64,000 nucleotides of DNA, from the NCBI RefSeq assembly GCF_002803075.1, contig NZ_NNBK01000019.1:62001-126000 (forward strand), read 5' to 3'. This stretch comes from Streptomyces sp. CB01373. Its GTDB lineage: Bacteria; Actinomycetota; Actinomycetes; Streptomycetales; Streptomycetaceae. The notes under the pieces were generated by a model. It did not search any database and was not told where the DNA came from. It saw nothing but the letters and a program-made list of their open reading frames with translations. Numbering within the stretch: position 1 is the stretch's first letter; the number at the start of each line of letters is the position of its first letter. The position numbers and the translations under genes were made by a program. This document shows positions 25,929 through 34,552 of this stretch, piece by piece.

Positions 25929-26119
25929 GTGTGCTTGGAGAAGCTGACCCGCTCGCCCCGCTCCGCCCGGCTCAGGCCGGCGTGCTCGCGTAGCGCCTGG
26001 ACGACCGCGCCGAACGTCCGCAGACTGTCCGAGCACTCGGGCTCGTTGCCCGTCCCCGCCCCCACCGTGCTGTCCGCCACCATCGGCAACCTCCCGCGCA
26101 CTTGCCCCGCCGCAGACAT
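25929..26119 (-). pseudogene. Truncated XRE-type HTH regulator
   Basis: The reverse strand reads MSAAGQVRGRLPMVADSTVG (ATG at 26119, or internal ATG at 26083), then DSLRTFGAVVQALREHAGLS and SFSKHTV, the start of a helix-turn-helix as in Streptomyces XRE/Scr1-type regulators. It stops being gene-like exactly where the IS right end begins (25928). I do not find the missing C-terminal part on the other side of the element. Confidence 0.6.
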
Positions 26120-26171
26120 CGAGCACGACCATGGTTACGGACCGTCATGTGTGCCGTCCAGTCTGTGACTG

Positions 26172-26387
26172 CCGCTGCGCATCTTCATGCAAGGCGGCCA
26201 CCGCGACCTGCACTGGAATGAGCCACAGTGGAACTGGCTCGCCGAAAACCTGCGCGTGGCAGCCGCTCTCGCTGAGGCAGGCTACGACTTCCGCCTTGTC
26301 CTGGGAGACGGCGGACACAGCCCCAATCACGGCGGCGTCCTGCTGCCGGACGCTCTGCGCTGGCTGTGGCGGCCCAACGAGCATTGA
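26172..26387 (+). pseudogene. C-terminal fragment of an enterochelin-esterase-like hydrolase
   Basis: The frame PLRIFMQGGHRDLHW, then NWLAENLRVAAALAEAGYDF, RLVLGDGGHSPNHGG and LPDALRWLWRPNEH to a stop at 26387 matches the end of alpha/beta-fold esterases of the enterochelin esterase group; the His in GGHS is the expected catalytic His. The N-terminal three quarters, including the nucleophile Ser, are missing. Confidence 0.6.
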
Positions 26388-26436
26388 TCGATACACACAT
26401 CATCCAACCTGGCGCCGGCTGCGGTGAGGGCACCGG

Positions 26437-26730
26437 GGCTTCGGCTGGCGCGACTTCCGCGACCTGATCGTCCGCGCCCGCATTCAGCTCGGCGGCCTGA
26501 TCGTGCCCGTCTGGGACAACGTCCGCCTCCACCTGACCACTGGCATGAAGGACTTCATCGCCGCGAACGCCGACTGGCTCACCGTGTTCCAGTTACCCAT
26601 CTACGCCCCAGACCTCAACCCTCAGGAGGGCATCTGGTTGCCCGAGCCGTGAAGCGCAAGCTCAAGATGCTGCAGTACCGCCCCGAAGTGATCGACGCTG
26701 ACTCGTGGGCACCGGTATGGCCCTTTGATT
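26437..26730 (+). pseudogene. IS630-type transposase remnant
   Basis: GFGWRDFRDLIVRARIQLGG, VPVWDNVRLHLTTGMKDF and TVFQLPIYAPDLNPQEGIW carry the last two acidic positions of an IS630 DDE domain (WDN; NPQEG). The frame then breaks and resumes as ARAVKRKLKMLQYRPEVIDA, the usual C-terminus, with an internal deletion between. No start and no clear terminal repeats were found. Confidence 0.7.
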
Positions 26731-26744
26731 CAAGCCGCGCGCGG

Positions 26745-27638
26745 TCAAGAACAGTCTGAGCGGTAGGCGAAGGGCCTGTCGGGGCAGCTGGTGCATTCGA
26801 ACAGGTAGATGCCGCCCATGTCACCGAGCATGAGCCCAGGGGGGCATTGGATCTCGGTGCGTTGTTCGTAAGGAAGGTCCCAGACGGTTCCCGTGGCCGG
26901 GGTGTCCTCGATGGGCAGCCACGTGCGCCAGCTCTCGCCGTCGAACTCGGAGCTGTTGATCGTCAGGAGATGCTCCATGCGCACACTGCATGTAGGGCAC
27001 GTCGGCCAGTCAGGCTCTTGCGTCCACGTCGGGTACCCGCCGACCTTGACGCCGTCCGACACGGAGAGGTGGGACCAGTAGGACCAGCCGGTTTCCTCCT
27101 CCAGCTGTTCGAACCGGACTTCGAGCGCGTCGGCGACCTCGTTCGGGAGGTCCCAGTTCGGGTAGTCGGTGACGCGCTCAGGGTGCAGGACGCACGGGTC
27201 CGGTAGGTAGTCGTTGTCAGGGCCAGTCGGGCAGGGTGGATTGGCCGGCTGTAGGTCGCTCAGGGAGCTGTCCCGCCAGTACATCTCGGGGCGGGGAACG
27301 TAGCCGTCCTCGTGGTCGAAGGGGCACCAGAGGACCTGCAGTAGATCGGCGGCGCTGGGGAAGGCCAGGTCAGGCACGTCGGTTGCGAATAGCTGGAGGA
27401 CCGGGACGAGCGGGATCAGTCCCTGGGCGGGAGGGGAGAACGCCGTGCGCGGGTGGTCGTCCTCGCAGTGGGGCCAGGGCTCCGAGAGCGGCCAGAGCAC
27501 GGGTCCGCCGAGCGAGCTTTCCCGCGCGCTCGGATCGCCGAGGCGCGGATGCAGGCGAACGGCCGTCTTCCGATAGTCGGCCACCTCCGGGAACAGCGTC
27601 TCGACATCGAGCGGACGTGGCGGGGTGGTGCGAGCCAT
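26745..27638 (-). CDS. DUF1963-like protein
   Basis: 297 residues from an ATG at 27638. It opens with MARTTPPRPLDVETLFPEV and contains SLGGPVLWPLSEPWPHC, FPSAADLLQVLWCPFDHEDG, VGGYPTWTQEPDWPTCPTC and GDMGGIYLFECTSCPD. The pattern (GG-x-P-W-P early, VGGxPxWxQ late, mostly beta) matches the DUF1963/YwqG group, whose biochemical role is unknown. The paired CxxC motifs may bind zinc. Its 3' end abuts the IS630 remnant. It seems intact and independent. Confidence 0.7.
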   Translation of the reverse strand: MARTTPPRPLDVETLFPEVADYRKTAVRLHPRLGDPSARESSLGGPVLWPLSEPWPHCEDDHPRTAFSPPAQGLIPLVPVLQLFATDVPDLAFPSAADLLQVLWCPFDHEDGYVPRPEMYWRDSSLSDLQPANPPCPTGPDNDYLPDPCVLHPERVTDYPNWDLPNEVADALEVRFEQLEEETGWSYWSHLSVSDGVKVGGYPTWTQEPDWPTCPTCSVRMEHLLTINSSEFDGESWRTWLPIEDTPATGTVWDLPYEQRTEIQCPPGLMLGDMGGIYLFECTSCPDRPFAYRSDCS

Positions 27639-27854
27639 CGGACGTGCTCCTCACAGACCAAAGCGTTGGCTTGGCCACGACCGAGGCCGCGGTGGGCTGA
27701 GAGTAGCCGCACGGTCTGTCGGATCCACCAGCAGGCCCCGTTCTGGGTTACGGGGCACTTCGCGGTCAGCCTTGCCAACACCAGGCATCACGAGTTCAAG
27801 TTCAGTAGCGGTCCTGAAGCCCGAACTGAAGGGGGCGGAGTCGATGACTGCGGG

Positions 27855-28040
27855 ATGGTGCACTTCCTCTTGCGTGTGTTGCGGGCGGAGTTCGACGAGT
27901 GTCCTCTCGGTGATCTCTCCCTCTGGGGGCGGGAGTCGGCGACCTTCCTGAACCGGCGGGAGGAGCAACGCCTGTGGAAGGAGGGGCTGGACCCGTGGAC
28001 GGGGGAGTCGGACCCGTTTGCCGGAATGTTCGCCGACTGA
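27855..28040 (+). CDS. Small hypothetical protein
   Basis: 61 residues from an ATG at 27855, with GGGGGCGGAG about 15-20 bp upstream: MVHFLLRVLRAEFDECPLGD, then a charged region and DPWTGESDPFAGMFAD. Codon usage looks coding (GC-rich third positions), and the frame is open upstream without a better start, so it could also be the tail of a degraded gene. No function can be assigned. Confidence 0.4.
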   Translation: MVHFLLRVLRAEFDECPLGDLSLWGRESATFLNRREEQRLWKEGLDPWTGESDPFAGMFAD

Positions 28041-28113
28041 CGCCGGGACGATGGCGGCACCTTGACGAACGCCGTGACGGGAAGGGACGGGTCGAGTACG
28101 GCCACTGCCGGCC

Positions 28114-28776
28114 TCAGCCCGGGGCGACGAACCCGGACTCGTACGCCGCGATGACCGCCTGGGTGCGGTCGCGGGTGCCCAGTTTCGTCAGGACCGAGCT
28201 GACGTGGGACTTGACGGTCTCGGTGCCCACCACCAGGCGCGTGGCGATCTCCGCGTTCGACAGGCCGCGGGCCATGAGGCGCAGCACCTGTTGCTCCCGT
28301 TCGGTCAGCGCGGCGCGCTCCATGGCCGTCCGGGCCGCGGCGTTGCCGTGTTCCTCGCCGTACCGGGCGGCCAACTCCCGCAGCGCCGAAGGGAACAGCA
28401 GCGAGTCGCCCGCGGCCACCAGCCGTACCGCGTGCACGATCTCCGCCGGCCGCGCCCGCTTCAGCAGGAAGCCGTCGGCGCCCGCGCGCAGCGCCCCGTA
28501 CACGTACTCGTCGTTCTCGAAGGTCGTCACCACCACGATCTTCGGCGGGTCCGGCACGGTGCGCAGCACGGCGCGGGTGGCCTCGATGCCGTCCATCAGG
28601 GGCATCCGTACGTCCATCGCGACGACGTCGGGGCGCAGTTGCCGCACCAGGGGGATCACGGCGGCCCCGTCGGCCGCCTCGCCCACCACCTCGATGTCCG
28701 GCTGCGCCTCCAGCACGGCGCGCAGGCCCGCCCGTACGAGCGGTTCGTCGTCGACGAGGAGAACGGTGATCGGCAT
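28114..28776 (-). CDS. NarL/LuxR-type response regulator
   Basis: 220 residues. The receiver domain has the acidic pocket DDEP, phospho-acceptor Asp55 (VVAMDVRMPLMDG), Thr in VVVTTFEND and Lys in GFLLKRARP. The C-terminal LuxR helix-turn-helix reads LTEREQQVLRLMARGLSNAE then TVKSHVSSVLTKLGTRDR. It lies 14 bp downstream of the cognate kinase. The likely targets are the divergent ABC-exporter genes, whose promoter holds two palindromes. Confidence 0.92.
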   Translation of the reverse strand: MPITVLLVDDEPLVRAGLRAVLEAQPDIEVVGEAADGAAVIPLVRQLRPDVVAMDVRMPLMDGIEATRAVLRTVPDPPKIVVVTTFENDEYVYGALRAGADGFLLKRARPAEIVHAVRLVAAGDSLLFPSALRELAARYGEEHGNAAARTAMERAALTEREQQVLRLMARGLSNAEIATRLVVGTETVKSHVSSVLTKLGTRDRTQAVIAAYESGFVAPG

Positions 28777-28790
28777 CCGGTCAGCGTAGA

Positions 28791-30011
28791 TCAGCGCAGT
28801 GGCAGGTCGACGCGTACCAGCCACCCGCCGCCGTCCTGCCCCGCCCGTGCCTCGCCGCCGAGCAGCGCCGCCCGCTCCCGGATCCCGCGCAGCCCGCGGC
28901 CGCCACCCGCGCCGGCCGCCGGGGCCGCCGCCCCGCCGCCCAATTGGTTGCGCACCTCCAGCCGCAACCGTGCCTGCTCCACGGCGATGCGTACCCGGAC
29001 GTCGACCGGCCCCGCGTGCCGCAGGACGTTGGTGAGCGCCTCCTGGAGCATCCGGTAGCCCTCGCGGGAGATGGGCCCGGGCACGTCCTCCAGCGGCCCG
29101 GTCACCTCGGCGTCGACCCGCGCACCCGAGGACCGCGCGGATTCCAGCAAGCGGTCCGCCTCGCCGAGCGCGGGACGGGGGCCGGCGGGCCGTCCCGTGT
29201 CCCGCAGCATGAGCAGCACCTGTTCCAGGTCCTCCAGCGCGGCCCGGCCGGTCTCCTCGATGGCCTCCAGCGCCCGGCCGGTGAACTCCGGGTCGGCGGC
29301 TGCCCGTGCGGCACCCGCCTGGACCACGGCCAGGGTCAGCGCGTGGCCGAGGGAGTCGTGCAACTCCTGTGCGATCCGGTTGCGTTCCAGCAGCCGCTCG
29401 GTGCGCTGCTCCAACTCCGACAGACGCTCCCTGACCGACGGCCCGAGCAGGCGGCGGGCGGCCTGGGCCATGAGGGCGCCCGCCGCGGCGGCCACCGCGA
29501 GCAGCACCAGCACGGGTACCGGGACGAGGAGGGCGTACCACCAATGGGACCCGGGAAGCGTCAGGAGCGAGTCGGTGACGCCGGGGCTCCCGGCGGCCGC
29601 CCCGGCCAGCGACAGCGAGAGCGCCGGCAACTGGTCCGACACCAGCCCGAGCGCGAGTCCCGCCTCCATGCGCAGCACCATCCAGGCACCCGTTCTGGCC
29701 CGGTCGCTCCATGAGGCGGACGGCGCCGCGGAAACCCCCGGATCCTCCTCGCTCCGCACTCGCGCGTGCGGTCCGGGGAACAGCATCAGCCGTGCCTGGA
29801 GCCCCTCCGCGCGGCGCATCGAGGGCACCATGGCCGCTGCCAGGACCAGCGGGACGGGAAGCACCGCGATCAGTGCCCAGTCGCCGGGCGTCGGCTTGAC
29901 CAGGCCTGGATAGACCATCGCGCAGACGATCGGCACGATCGCCCCCACCACCAGATGGAGCCAACGGGTGTAGGTGACCGCACGGGTCAGCGGCGACAGC
30001 AGGCCAGGCAT
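28791..30011 (-). CDS. Sensor histidine kinase (HisKA_3 type)
   Basis: 406 residues from an ATG at 30011. About four to five membrane helices lie in the first 185 residues with an extracytoplasmic segment between them. The dimerisation/phosphorylation motif is ERNRIAQELHDSLGHALTLA with His218. The ATPase domain is compact: LQEALTNVLRHAG (N box) and GGGRGLRGIRERAALLGG (G box). It is typical of small actinobacterial NarX/DesK-like kinases. It forms a two-gene operon with the response regulator and is divergent from the exporter, so it probably senses envelope stress or the exporter's substrate. Confidence 0.9.
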   Translation of the reverse strand: MPGLLSPLTRAVTYTRWLHLVVGAIVPIVCAMVYPGLVKPTPGDWALIAVLPVPLVLAAAMVPSMRRAEGLQARLMLFPGPHARVRSEEDPGVSAAPSASWSDRARTGAWMVLRMEAGLALGLVSDQLPALSLSLAGAAAGSPGVTDSLLTLPGSHWWYALLVPVPVLVLLAVAAAAGALMAQAARRLLGPSVRERLSELEQRTERLLERNRIAQELHDSLGHALTLAVVQAGAARAAADPEFTGRALEAIEETGRAALEDLEQVLLMLRDTGRPAGPRPALGEADRLLESARSSGARVDAEVTGPLEDVPGPISREGYRMLQEALTNVLRHAGPVDVRVRIAVEQARLRLEVRNQLGGGAAAPAAGAGGGRGLRGIRERAALLGGEARAGQDGGGWLVRVDLPLR

Positions 30012-30045
30012 GCCGCCATCCTGGCAGAGCGGGCGGAACCGTCGG

Positions 30046-30086
30046 CTCCCCCGCACGGGGGAGGCGGTCTCCTCCCGCGGGGGAGG
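30046..30086. promoter_or_regulatory. Two tandem palindromes in the kinase/exporter intergenic region
   Basis: CTCCCCCG-CA-CGGGGGAG (30046-30063) and CCTCCC-GCGG-GGGAGG (30071-30086) have centres 24 bp apart, between the divergent starts at 30011 and 30120. Two equal sites on nearly the same helix face suit a dimeric LuxR-type response regulator. The binder is inferred. Confidence 0.5.
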
Positions 30087-30119
30087 CCAGGCACCCGCCC
30101 GCGCGGCCACGCTGAAGCC

Positions 30120-31061
30120 ATGAACAGCATCCAAGTGCGAGGCCTCACCAAGGAGTACGGCGGCACCCGGGCCCTCGACCGTCTGACGTGCACCATCGAA
30201 CCGGGCCGGGTCACCGGGTTCCTCGGCCCCAACGGCGCCGGCAAGTCCACCACCATGCGGCTCGTCCTCGGCCTCGACCGTCCCACCGCCGGCTCCGCCA
30301 CCGTGGGCGGCCGCCCCTACACGGCCCTGGGCGAGCCCCTGCGCACCGTCGGCGCGCTGCTGGACGCGCAGGCGGCCCACGGTTCCCGTACCGCCCGCGA
30401 CCAGCTGCGTTTCCTCGCCGTCAGCAACCGCATCCCGGCCCGCCGCGTGGACGAGGTGCTCCAGGAGACCGGTCTCGCCTCCGTGGCCGGCCGCCGCATC
30501 CGCACCTTCTCCCTCGGCATGCGCCAGCGCCTCGGCGTCGCCGCCGCGCTCCTCGGGGACCCGCCCGTGCTCATGCTGGACGAACCCGCCAACGGCCTCG
30601 ACCCGGAAGGGATCGTCTGGATCCGCGAGTTGCTGCGACGGCTGGCTGGGGAAGGCCGCACGGTCCTGGTCTCCAGCCACCTGATGAACGAGACCGCGGC
30701 CTTCGCCGACCATCTCGTCGTGCTCGGCCGGGGCCGGCTCCTCGCCGACACCCCCATGGAGGACTTCATCGAACAGCGCAGCCACCCGCGCGTCCGGGTG
30801 CGGGCCGGCGCTCCCGCCCGGCTGCGGGCCGCGCTGCTGGCCGAGGGATACACGGTGGCGGAGGGAGACGGGGGCCCGCTGGTGGTCGAAGGCGCCAGAG
30901 CCGAGCAGGTCGGAGCCGTCGCCGCCCGCGAAGGCATTCCGGTCCTCGAACTCTCCGACGAACGGGCCTCCCTGGAGCAGGCCTATCTCGCCCTCACGAC
31001 CGGCGAGGCCGAGTTCGCCGCCGCGGCCGCCGTCTCCCCGACCACCGCGCAGGAGGTGTGA
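30120..31061 (+). CDS. ABC exporter ATPase
   Basis: 313 residues from an ATG at 30120. Walker A GPNGAGKST (36-44), signature FSLGMRQRLGVAAALLG, Walker B PVLMLDEPANGLDPEG and a switch His in VSSHLMNETA define the CcmA/DrrA-like ATPase of two-component exporters. The C-terminal 80 residues are a variable regulatory tail. The permease follows 2 bp after the stop. Regulation by the divergent two-component system is likely. Confidence 0.9.
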   Translation: MNSIQVRGLTKEYGGTRALDRLTCTIEPGRVTGFLGPNGAGKSTTMRLVLGLDRPTAGSATVGGRPYTALGEPLRTVGALLDAQAAHGSRTARDQLRFLAVSNRIPARRVDEVLQETGLASVAGRRIRTFSLGMRQRLGVAAALLGDPPVLMLDEPANGLDPEGIVWIRELLRRLAGEGRTVLVSSHLMNETAAFADHLVVLGRGRLLADTPMEDFIEQRSHPRVRVRAGAPARLRAALLAEGYTVAEGDGGPLVVEGARAEQVGAVAAREGIPVLELSDERASLEQAYLALTTGEAEFAAAAAVSPTTAQEV

Positions 31062-31063
31062 CC

Positions 31064-31798
31064 ATGTCCGTCACAGCCGTTCTCCACTCCGAGTGGATCA
31101 AGATCCGGTCGGTCCGGGCGAGCTTCGGCTCGCTCGTCGCGGTCTTCGCCGCCACCCTGGCCATCACCCTGCTCGTCTACTCCACCGTGGGCCAGGCGGA
31201 GGCGAAGGGCGGCGAGGACCCACTCTTCGGCGCTTTCTACGCGATCAACTTCGCGCAGATCGCCGCCATCGCCTTCGGGGCCACCGCCGTCTCGTCCGAG
31301 TACGCGAGCGGGGCCCTGCGGGTCTCCCTGTCGGCCGTGCCGCGGCGGGGCCTGTTCTGCGTGGCCAAGACGGCGGTCGTGGGTGCCGCCGCCCTCGCCG
31401 TGGGGCTCGTGACCGGGTTCGCCACCTTCCTTGTGGGCCAGGCGTTCCTGGGGGAGTACGCCATCGGCCTCGGCTCACCGGAAGCGCTGCGGGCCTGCGT
31501 CGGCGCCGGGATCTACCTCGCGCTGATGGCCCTCCTCGCCGCAGGACTCACCTTTCTGCTGCGCAGCGCCGTCGCGGTGATCAGCCTGCTCATCCCGTTC
31601 ATCCTGATCGTGTCCTTCGTGGTCGGGGACGTCGCCGACGGTGCCTCCCGCTATCTGCCGGACCGGGCCGGACAGCAGATCCTGCACCAGGAGGCGGCGG
31701 GCGGCCTCGGACCCTGGACGGGCCTCGCGGTGACGGCGCTGTGGGCGGCGTCGGCGCTGCTGGCCGGCTGGTGGGCGGTGCGCCGGCGCGACGCCTGA
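31064..31798 (+). CDS. ABC exporter permease (ABC-2 type)
   Basis: 244 residues with about six membrane helices. The N-terminus VLHSEWIKIRSVRASFGSLV is the standard opening of ABC-2-family permeases in Streptomyces, and SSEYASGALRVSLSAVPRRG is the conserved cytoplasmic loop that meets the ATPase. Its ATG at 31064 follows AGGAGGTG. Such pairs export peptides, antibiotics or lipids; the substrate is unknown. A strong hairpin follows the stop. Confidence 0.88.
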   Translation: MSVTAVLHSEWIKIRSVRASFGSLVAVFAATLAITLLVYSTVGQAEAKGGEDPLFGAFYAINFAQIAAIAFGATAVSSEYASGALRVSLSAVPRRGLFCVAKTAVVGAAALAVGLVTGFATFLVGQAFLGEYAIGLGSPEALRACVGAGIYLALMALLAAGLTFLLRSAVAVISLLIPFILIVSFVVGDVADGASRYLPDRAGQQILHQEAAGGLGPWTGLAVTALWAASALLAGWWAVRRRDA

Positions 31799-31843
31799 CA
31801 CCCTGGCCCGGGGTCCTCGACCGCCGGGCCACTCAGAACGCAG

Positions 31844-31882
31844 CAGTGCCCCGCGACCGTTCATCCCGGTCACGGGGCACTG
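31844..31882. terminator. Bidirectional terminator hairpin
   Basis: CAGTGCCCCG (31844-31853) pairs with CGGGGCACTG (31873-31882) and, after one mismatch, GACCG with CGGTC. It lies between the convergent exporter permease and the small gene ending at 31888. Confidence 0.82.
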
Positions 31883-31887
31883 TCGTC

Positions 31888-32196
31888 CTACGTGGCATCC
31901 AGGCCGGTCCTGGAGGTGGGCGTCAGTTCGGCCGGTGGTGGAGCCAGGGCGGCCCGTAGGTCGTGCTCGGTGATCTGGTCGGCGGGGCGGTGGAGTGTCC
32001 AGCGGTGGGCCTCGCCGTCCATGGCCAGCACGGTGACGACGGTTTCCAGCGGTGGATGGCCGGGTTCGGTGTACGTGAATTGGCGGATGATGACGGCGGT
32101 GTCGTCATCCAGGCTGAGCAGGGCGCGCACGCCGTCCCTCAGCTCGCGGAGGTGCGGGCACAGCCCGGAGGTTGCTGGGTGCGGTTGCGGTGGCAT
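31888..32196 (-). CDS. Small hypothetical protein
   Basis: 102 residues from an ATG at 32196 with GGGAG upstream. It contains PHLRELRDGVRALLSLDDDT, FTYTEPGHPPLETVVTVLAM and HRWTLHRPADQITEHDLRAA, a soluble alpha/beta pattern without recognisable catalytic motifs. It follows the membrane protein by 20 bp on the same strand, so it is probably the last gene of the cupredoxin operon. I do not recognise the family. Confidence 0.6.
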   Translation of the reverse strand: MPPQPHPATSGLCPHLRELRDGVRALLSLDDDTAVIIRQFTYTEPGHPPLETVVTVLAMDGEAHRWTLHRPADQITEHDLRAALAPPPAELTPTSRTGLDAT

Positions 32197-32216
32197 GGGG
32201 ATACTCCCTGGTTCCG

Positions 32217-32669
32217 TCACTCTGGTGGTGTGCGGGTGATGGCCTGGTCCCAGACGGGTGCCCTGAGGGGAGGCCGGGCAGCGCGGTCTTGTCTGGTCAC
32301 GGTCGCTTGCCAGATGGCGAGGAGCAGCAGGGTGCCTGCTTCGGCCAGGATGCTGAGCAACGCCTGTGGGGCAGGCTGCAGACCGTGTTCGGTGAATCCG
32401 AACACGCCCACGGTGCGTGAGGCGGCGAAGCCGCCGAGGGCGCCCAGCGCCACACCGGCGGCGGCCACCCTCAGCAGCGGCGGCATCCCGATCAGCAGCA
32501 GCGCGGCGACCGCGAAGGAGACGCTGGCCTGGAGCAGGAACAGGGGACCTACGACGTGGACGAAGCGGTATTCGTCGGCGTAGAGCCGGGCGTGGATGTA
32601 TCCGCTCCCGGCGAGCGTGGCGGCGGTCCCCACACGGGTGGCCGGCGCGAGGAGTCCTCCGACGGTCAT
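32217..32669 (-). CDS. Four-helix membrane protein of unknown function
   Basis: 150 residues with about four membrane helices (for example FLLQASVSFAVAALLLIGMP and LLRVAAAGVALGALGGFAAS). The N-terminal part, SGYIHARLYADEYRFVHVVG, holds two His residues next to a membrane segment. The start overlaps the phosphoesterase stop (ATGA on the reverse strand), so the two are coupled. Function unknown. Confidence 0.72.
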   Translation of the reverse strand: MTVGGLLAPATRVGTAATLAGSGYIHARLYADEYRFVHVVGPLFLLQASVSFAVAALLLIGMPPLLRVAAAGVALGALGGFAASRTVGVFGFTEHGLQPAPQALLSILAEAGTLLLLAIWQATVTRQDRAARPPLRAPVWDQAITRTPPE

Positions 32670-33670
32670 GCCAGCCTCTCATCCTTGATCGCCAGCTCCC
32701 GGTCACCCTGCCGGTAGCCCACGCTGCGGATGCCCAGTGCGTCCTTGAGCTGCCGGGCGGGCACGACCTGCGGAGTCGGGGCGGGGGCCCGTCCCGGCTT
32801 CGGCAGCGGATAGGCCGTGGTGGTGGCGGAGTGGAAGGTGATGTTGCCCTCCGTCTTGGCGAACAGCTGGTGGACATGCCCGTTGAGACAGGTGACGGAG
32901 GAGAAGCGGCGCAGCAGCGCGATGACACGGAGCGCGTCGTCCGTACTCCAGCCCCACCGCGGGTACATGGCGAACAGCGGGATGTGACTGAAGACCACGA
33001 TGGGCGTGTCCGAGGACAGTCCCCTGAGGTCCCTGCGGACGAACTCGATCTGCTCCTCGCCGAGATGGCCGAGCTTCTCCAGGCTCAGGGTGTTGACCAG
33101 GGCGACGAAGTGCACGCCGTGCGTGTCGAAGCTGTACCAGCCTTCGCCGAGCGTGCCCTTGCCGAAGGTCTGCCGGTAGGCGCGTCCTGCGTCCCCGATG
33201 GAGTCGTGCTCGCCGGGCACCGTGAAGACACGGTCGGTCCGCATCCCCGTCATCATCTGCCTGACCTGGTCGAACTGCGAGGACGTGGAGAGATGGGTCA
33301 GATCCCCGCTGTGCATCACGAAGTCGGGCCGGAAACCGAGCGAGTTGACCTGGCGGATCGCCTCGGTGAATGACCCGGCCACGTCCATGTTCGCGGGCCC
33401 CTGGAAGCCGATGTGGCTGTCGGAGACCTGCACGAACCGCAGCACGCCGTTCGCGGTCGTGCCGCTTCCCGCAGCCGCGGCCTCGGCGGCGGTGTCCCGG
33501 GAGCCGGCGATGTGGCTGATCACCTCTCCACCGGCCACGGTCAGCGCCACGGCTCCGCCGAACCACCCCGCGTGCCGGATGAGTTGACGCCGGGACATGC
33601 CGTGTTCGCGGGCGGGCTGCTCGGTGCCACCGGCCGACGCTCCTTGGTGAGGTTCGTGGTACTCGGTCAT
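32666..33670 (-). CDS. Exported metallophosphoesterase, TAT-type signal
   Basis: 334 residues. A twin-arginine signal (MSRRQLIRHAGWFGGAVALT, arginines at 27-28) suggests folded export. The calcineurin-like dimetal motifs are VSDSHIG (Asp84, His86), SGDL (Asp123), GEHD (153-156), FSHIP and NGHVH. The third motif is normally GNHD; here Glu replaces the metal-bridging Asn, an unusual change. It sits between a cupredoxin lipoprotein and a membrane protein with one-to-four-base overlaps, so the products likely work together at the cell surface. Substrate unknown: cyclic nucleotides, nucleotides or cell-wall phosphodiesters are all possible for this fold. Confidence 0.82.
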   Translation of the reverse strand: MTEYHEPHQGASAGGTEQPAREHGMSRRQLIRHAGWFGGAVALTVAGGEVISHIAGSRDTAAEAAAAGSGTTANGVLRFVQVSDSHIGFQGPANMDVAGSFTEAIRQVNSLGFRPDFVMHSGDLTHLSTSSQFDQVRQMMTGMRTDRVFTVPGEHDSIGDAGRAYRQTFGKGTLGEGWYSFDTHGVHFVALVNTLSLEKLGHLGEEQIEFVRRDLRGLSSDTPIVVFSHIPLFAMYPRWGWSTDDALRVIALLRRFSSVTCLNGHVHQLFAKTEGNITFHSATTTAYPLPKPGRAPAPTPQVVPARQLKDALGIRSVGYRQGDRELAIKDERLA

Positions 33671-34221
33671 CAGGTCACCTCCACGGTGGCGGTCATGAAG
33701 GGATGGATGGTGCAGAGGTAGTGGTAGGTGCCGGATTTGGTGAACTTGTAGCGGTAGGTGGCATGGGTGGCGAGGCCGGCCGAATGCAACGGACCACCCG
33801 TTCCGGAGCTGGTGACGGTATGGGCTTCAGTGTCCTGATTGGTCCAGGTCACCGTCGTGCCCGCTTTGACCTTCAGCGTGGCTGGGGAGAACGCGAAGTT
33901 CTTGATCGCCACGGCGTTCCCCGACACCGGCGCGGCCGACGTGCCGGTGCTCGGGGGGTTCATGGGCATGCTCATACTGGGCGTGGGTGAGGCGCCGGGA
34001 GCGGCGCCCGTCGCGTTTCCCGGTTTGGAGGCGCCGGGCATGCCGGCCGTCCGGTGCTGCCCCTGTCCCGGTGTGATGGCGCCGGAACCGGTGGATGAGG
34101 GGTGCGGCGACTGGCCGCATGCGCTCAGGAGCCCCAGCGTGCCGGCGGTGGCGATGGTGGCGACGGCGAGCCCAGCCGCAACGCGTGATCGCCGGCCTGG
34201 TGTACGAAGGTGCGGGTGCAT
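33670..34221 (-). CDS. Cupredoxin-like copper-binding lipoprotein
   Basis: 183 residues from an ATG at 34221. The lipoprotein signal ends LLSAC (Cys35). A Pro/Met/Ser-rich linker (MSMPMNPP) precedes a plastocyanin-like domain: IKNFAFSPATLKVKAGTTVT, TNQDTEAHTVTS (first His ligand) and YHYLCTIHPFM (Cys, His and Met ligands). All four type-1 copper ligands are present. It shares one base with the phosphoesterase gene. It could carry electrons or copper at the outer face of the membrane. Confidence 0.85.
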   Translation of the reverse strand: MHPHLRTPGRRSRVAAGLAVATIATAGTLGLLSACGQSPHPSSTGSGAITPGQGQHRTAGMPGASKPGNATGAAPGASPTPSMSMPMNPPSTGTSAAPVSGNAVAIKNFAFSPATLKVKAGTTVTWTNQDTEAHTVTSSGTGGPLHSAGLATHATYRYKFTKSGTYHYLCTIHPFMTATVEVT

Positions 34222-34552
34222 GCTGTTCGTTCCTCACGGTCAGGTTGAGATGGGGAATGTGTCGGCCGAGTGCACGCAAACGAAGTGAAGTCACCGGCGG
34301 CATACGGCAGTTCCGCGTCCGCGAGCCGAGGGTGGCTCGGGGTGTGGGCGAGATGTGCCGCGTATGTCGGCTCTTGTCTGACTCCACGGGCGGCGGGGGT
34401 AGTGCGGTTCGGTCGATGCGCACCTTTTGTGACATTTCCTTTGGGTCGCCGCGGACTGGCCGACCCTCAGGGCGTTCCGCACGCGCGGCCCTGACGATAC
34501 TCACGGAGAGTTACCGCTTCTAGGTGGTGCATCACAAGACAAAGTAGTAAAT
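34222..34552. other. Intergenic region between cupredoxin operon and ECF sigma gene
   Basis: 331 bp separating divergent operons. I see no convincing gene. It must hold both promoters. TTTGTGACATTTCC near 34425-34440 and an AT-rich stretch (AAGACAAAGTAGTAAATATG) just before the sigma gene stand out from the GC-rich background, but I cannot assign -35/-10 boxes with confidence. Confidence 0.4.
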
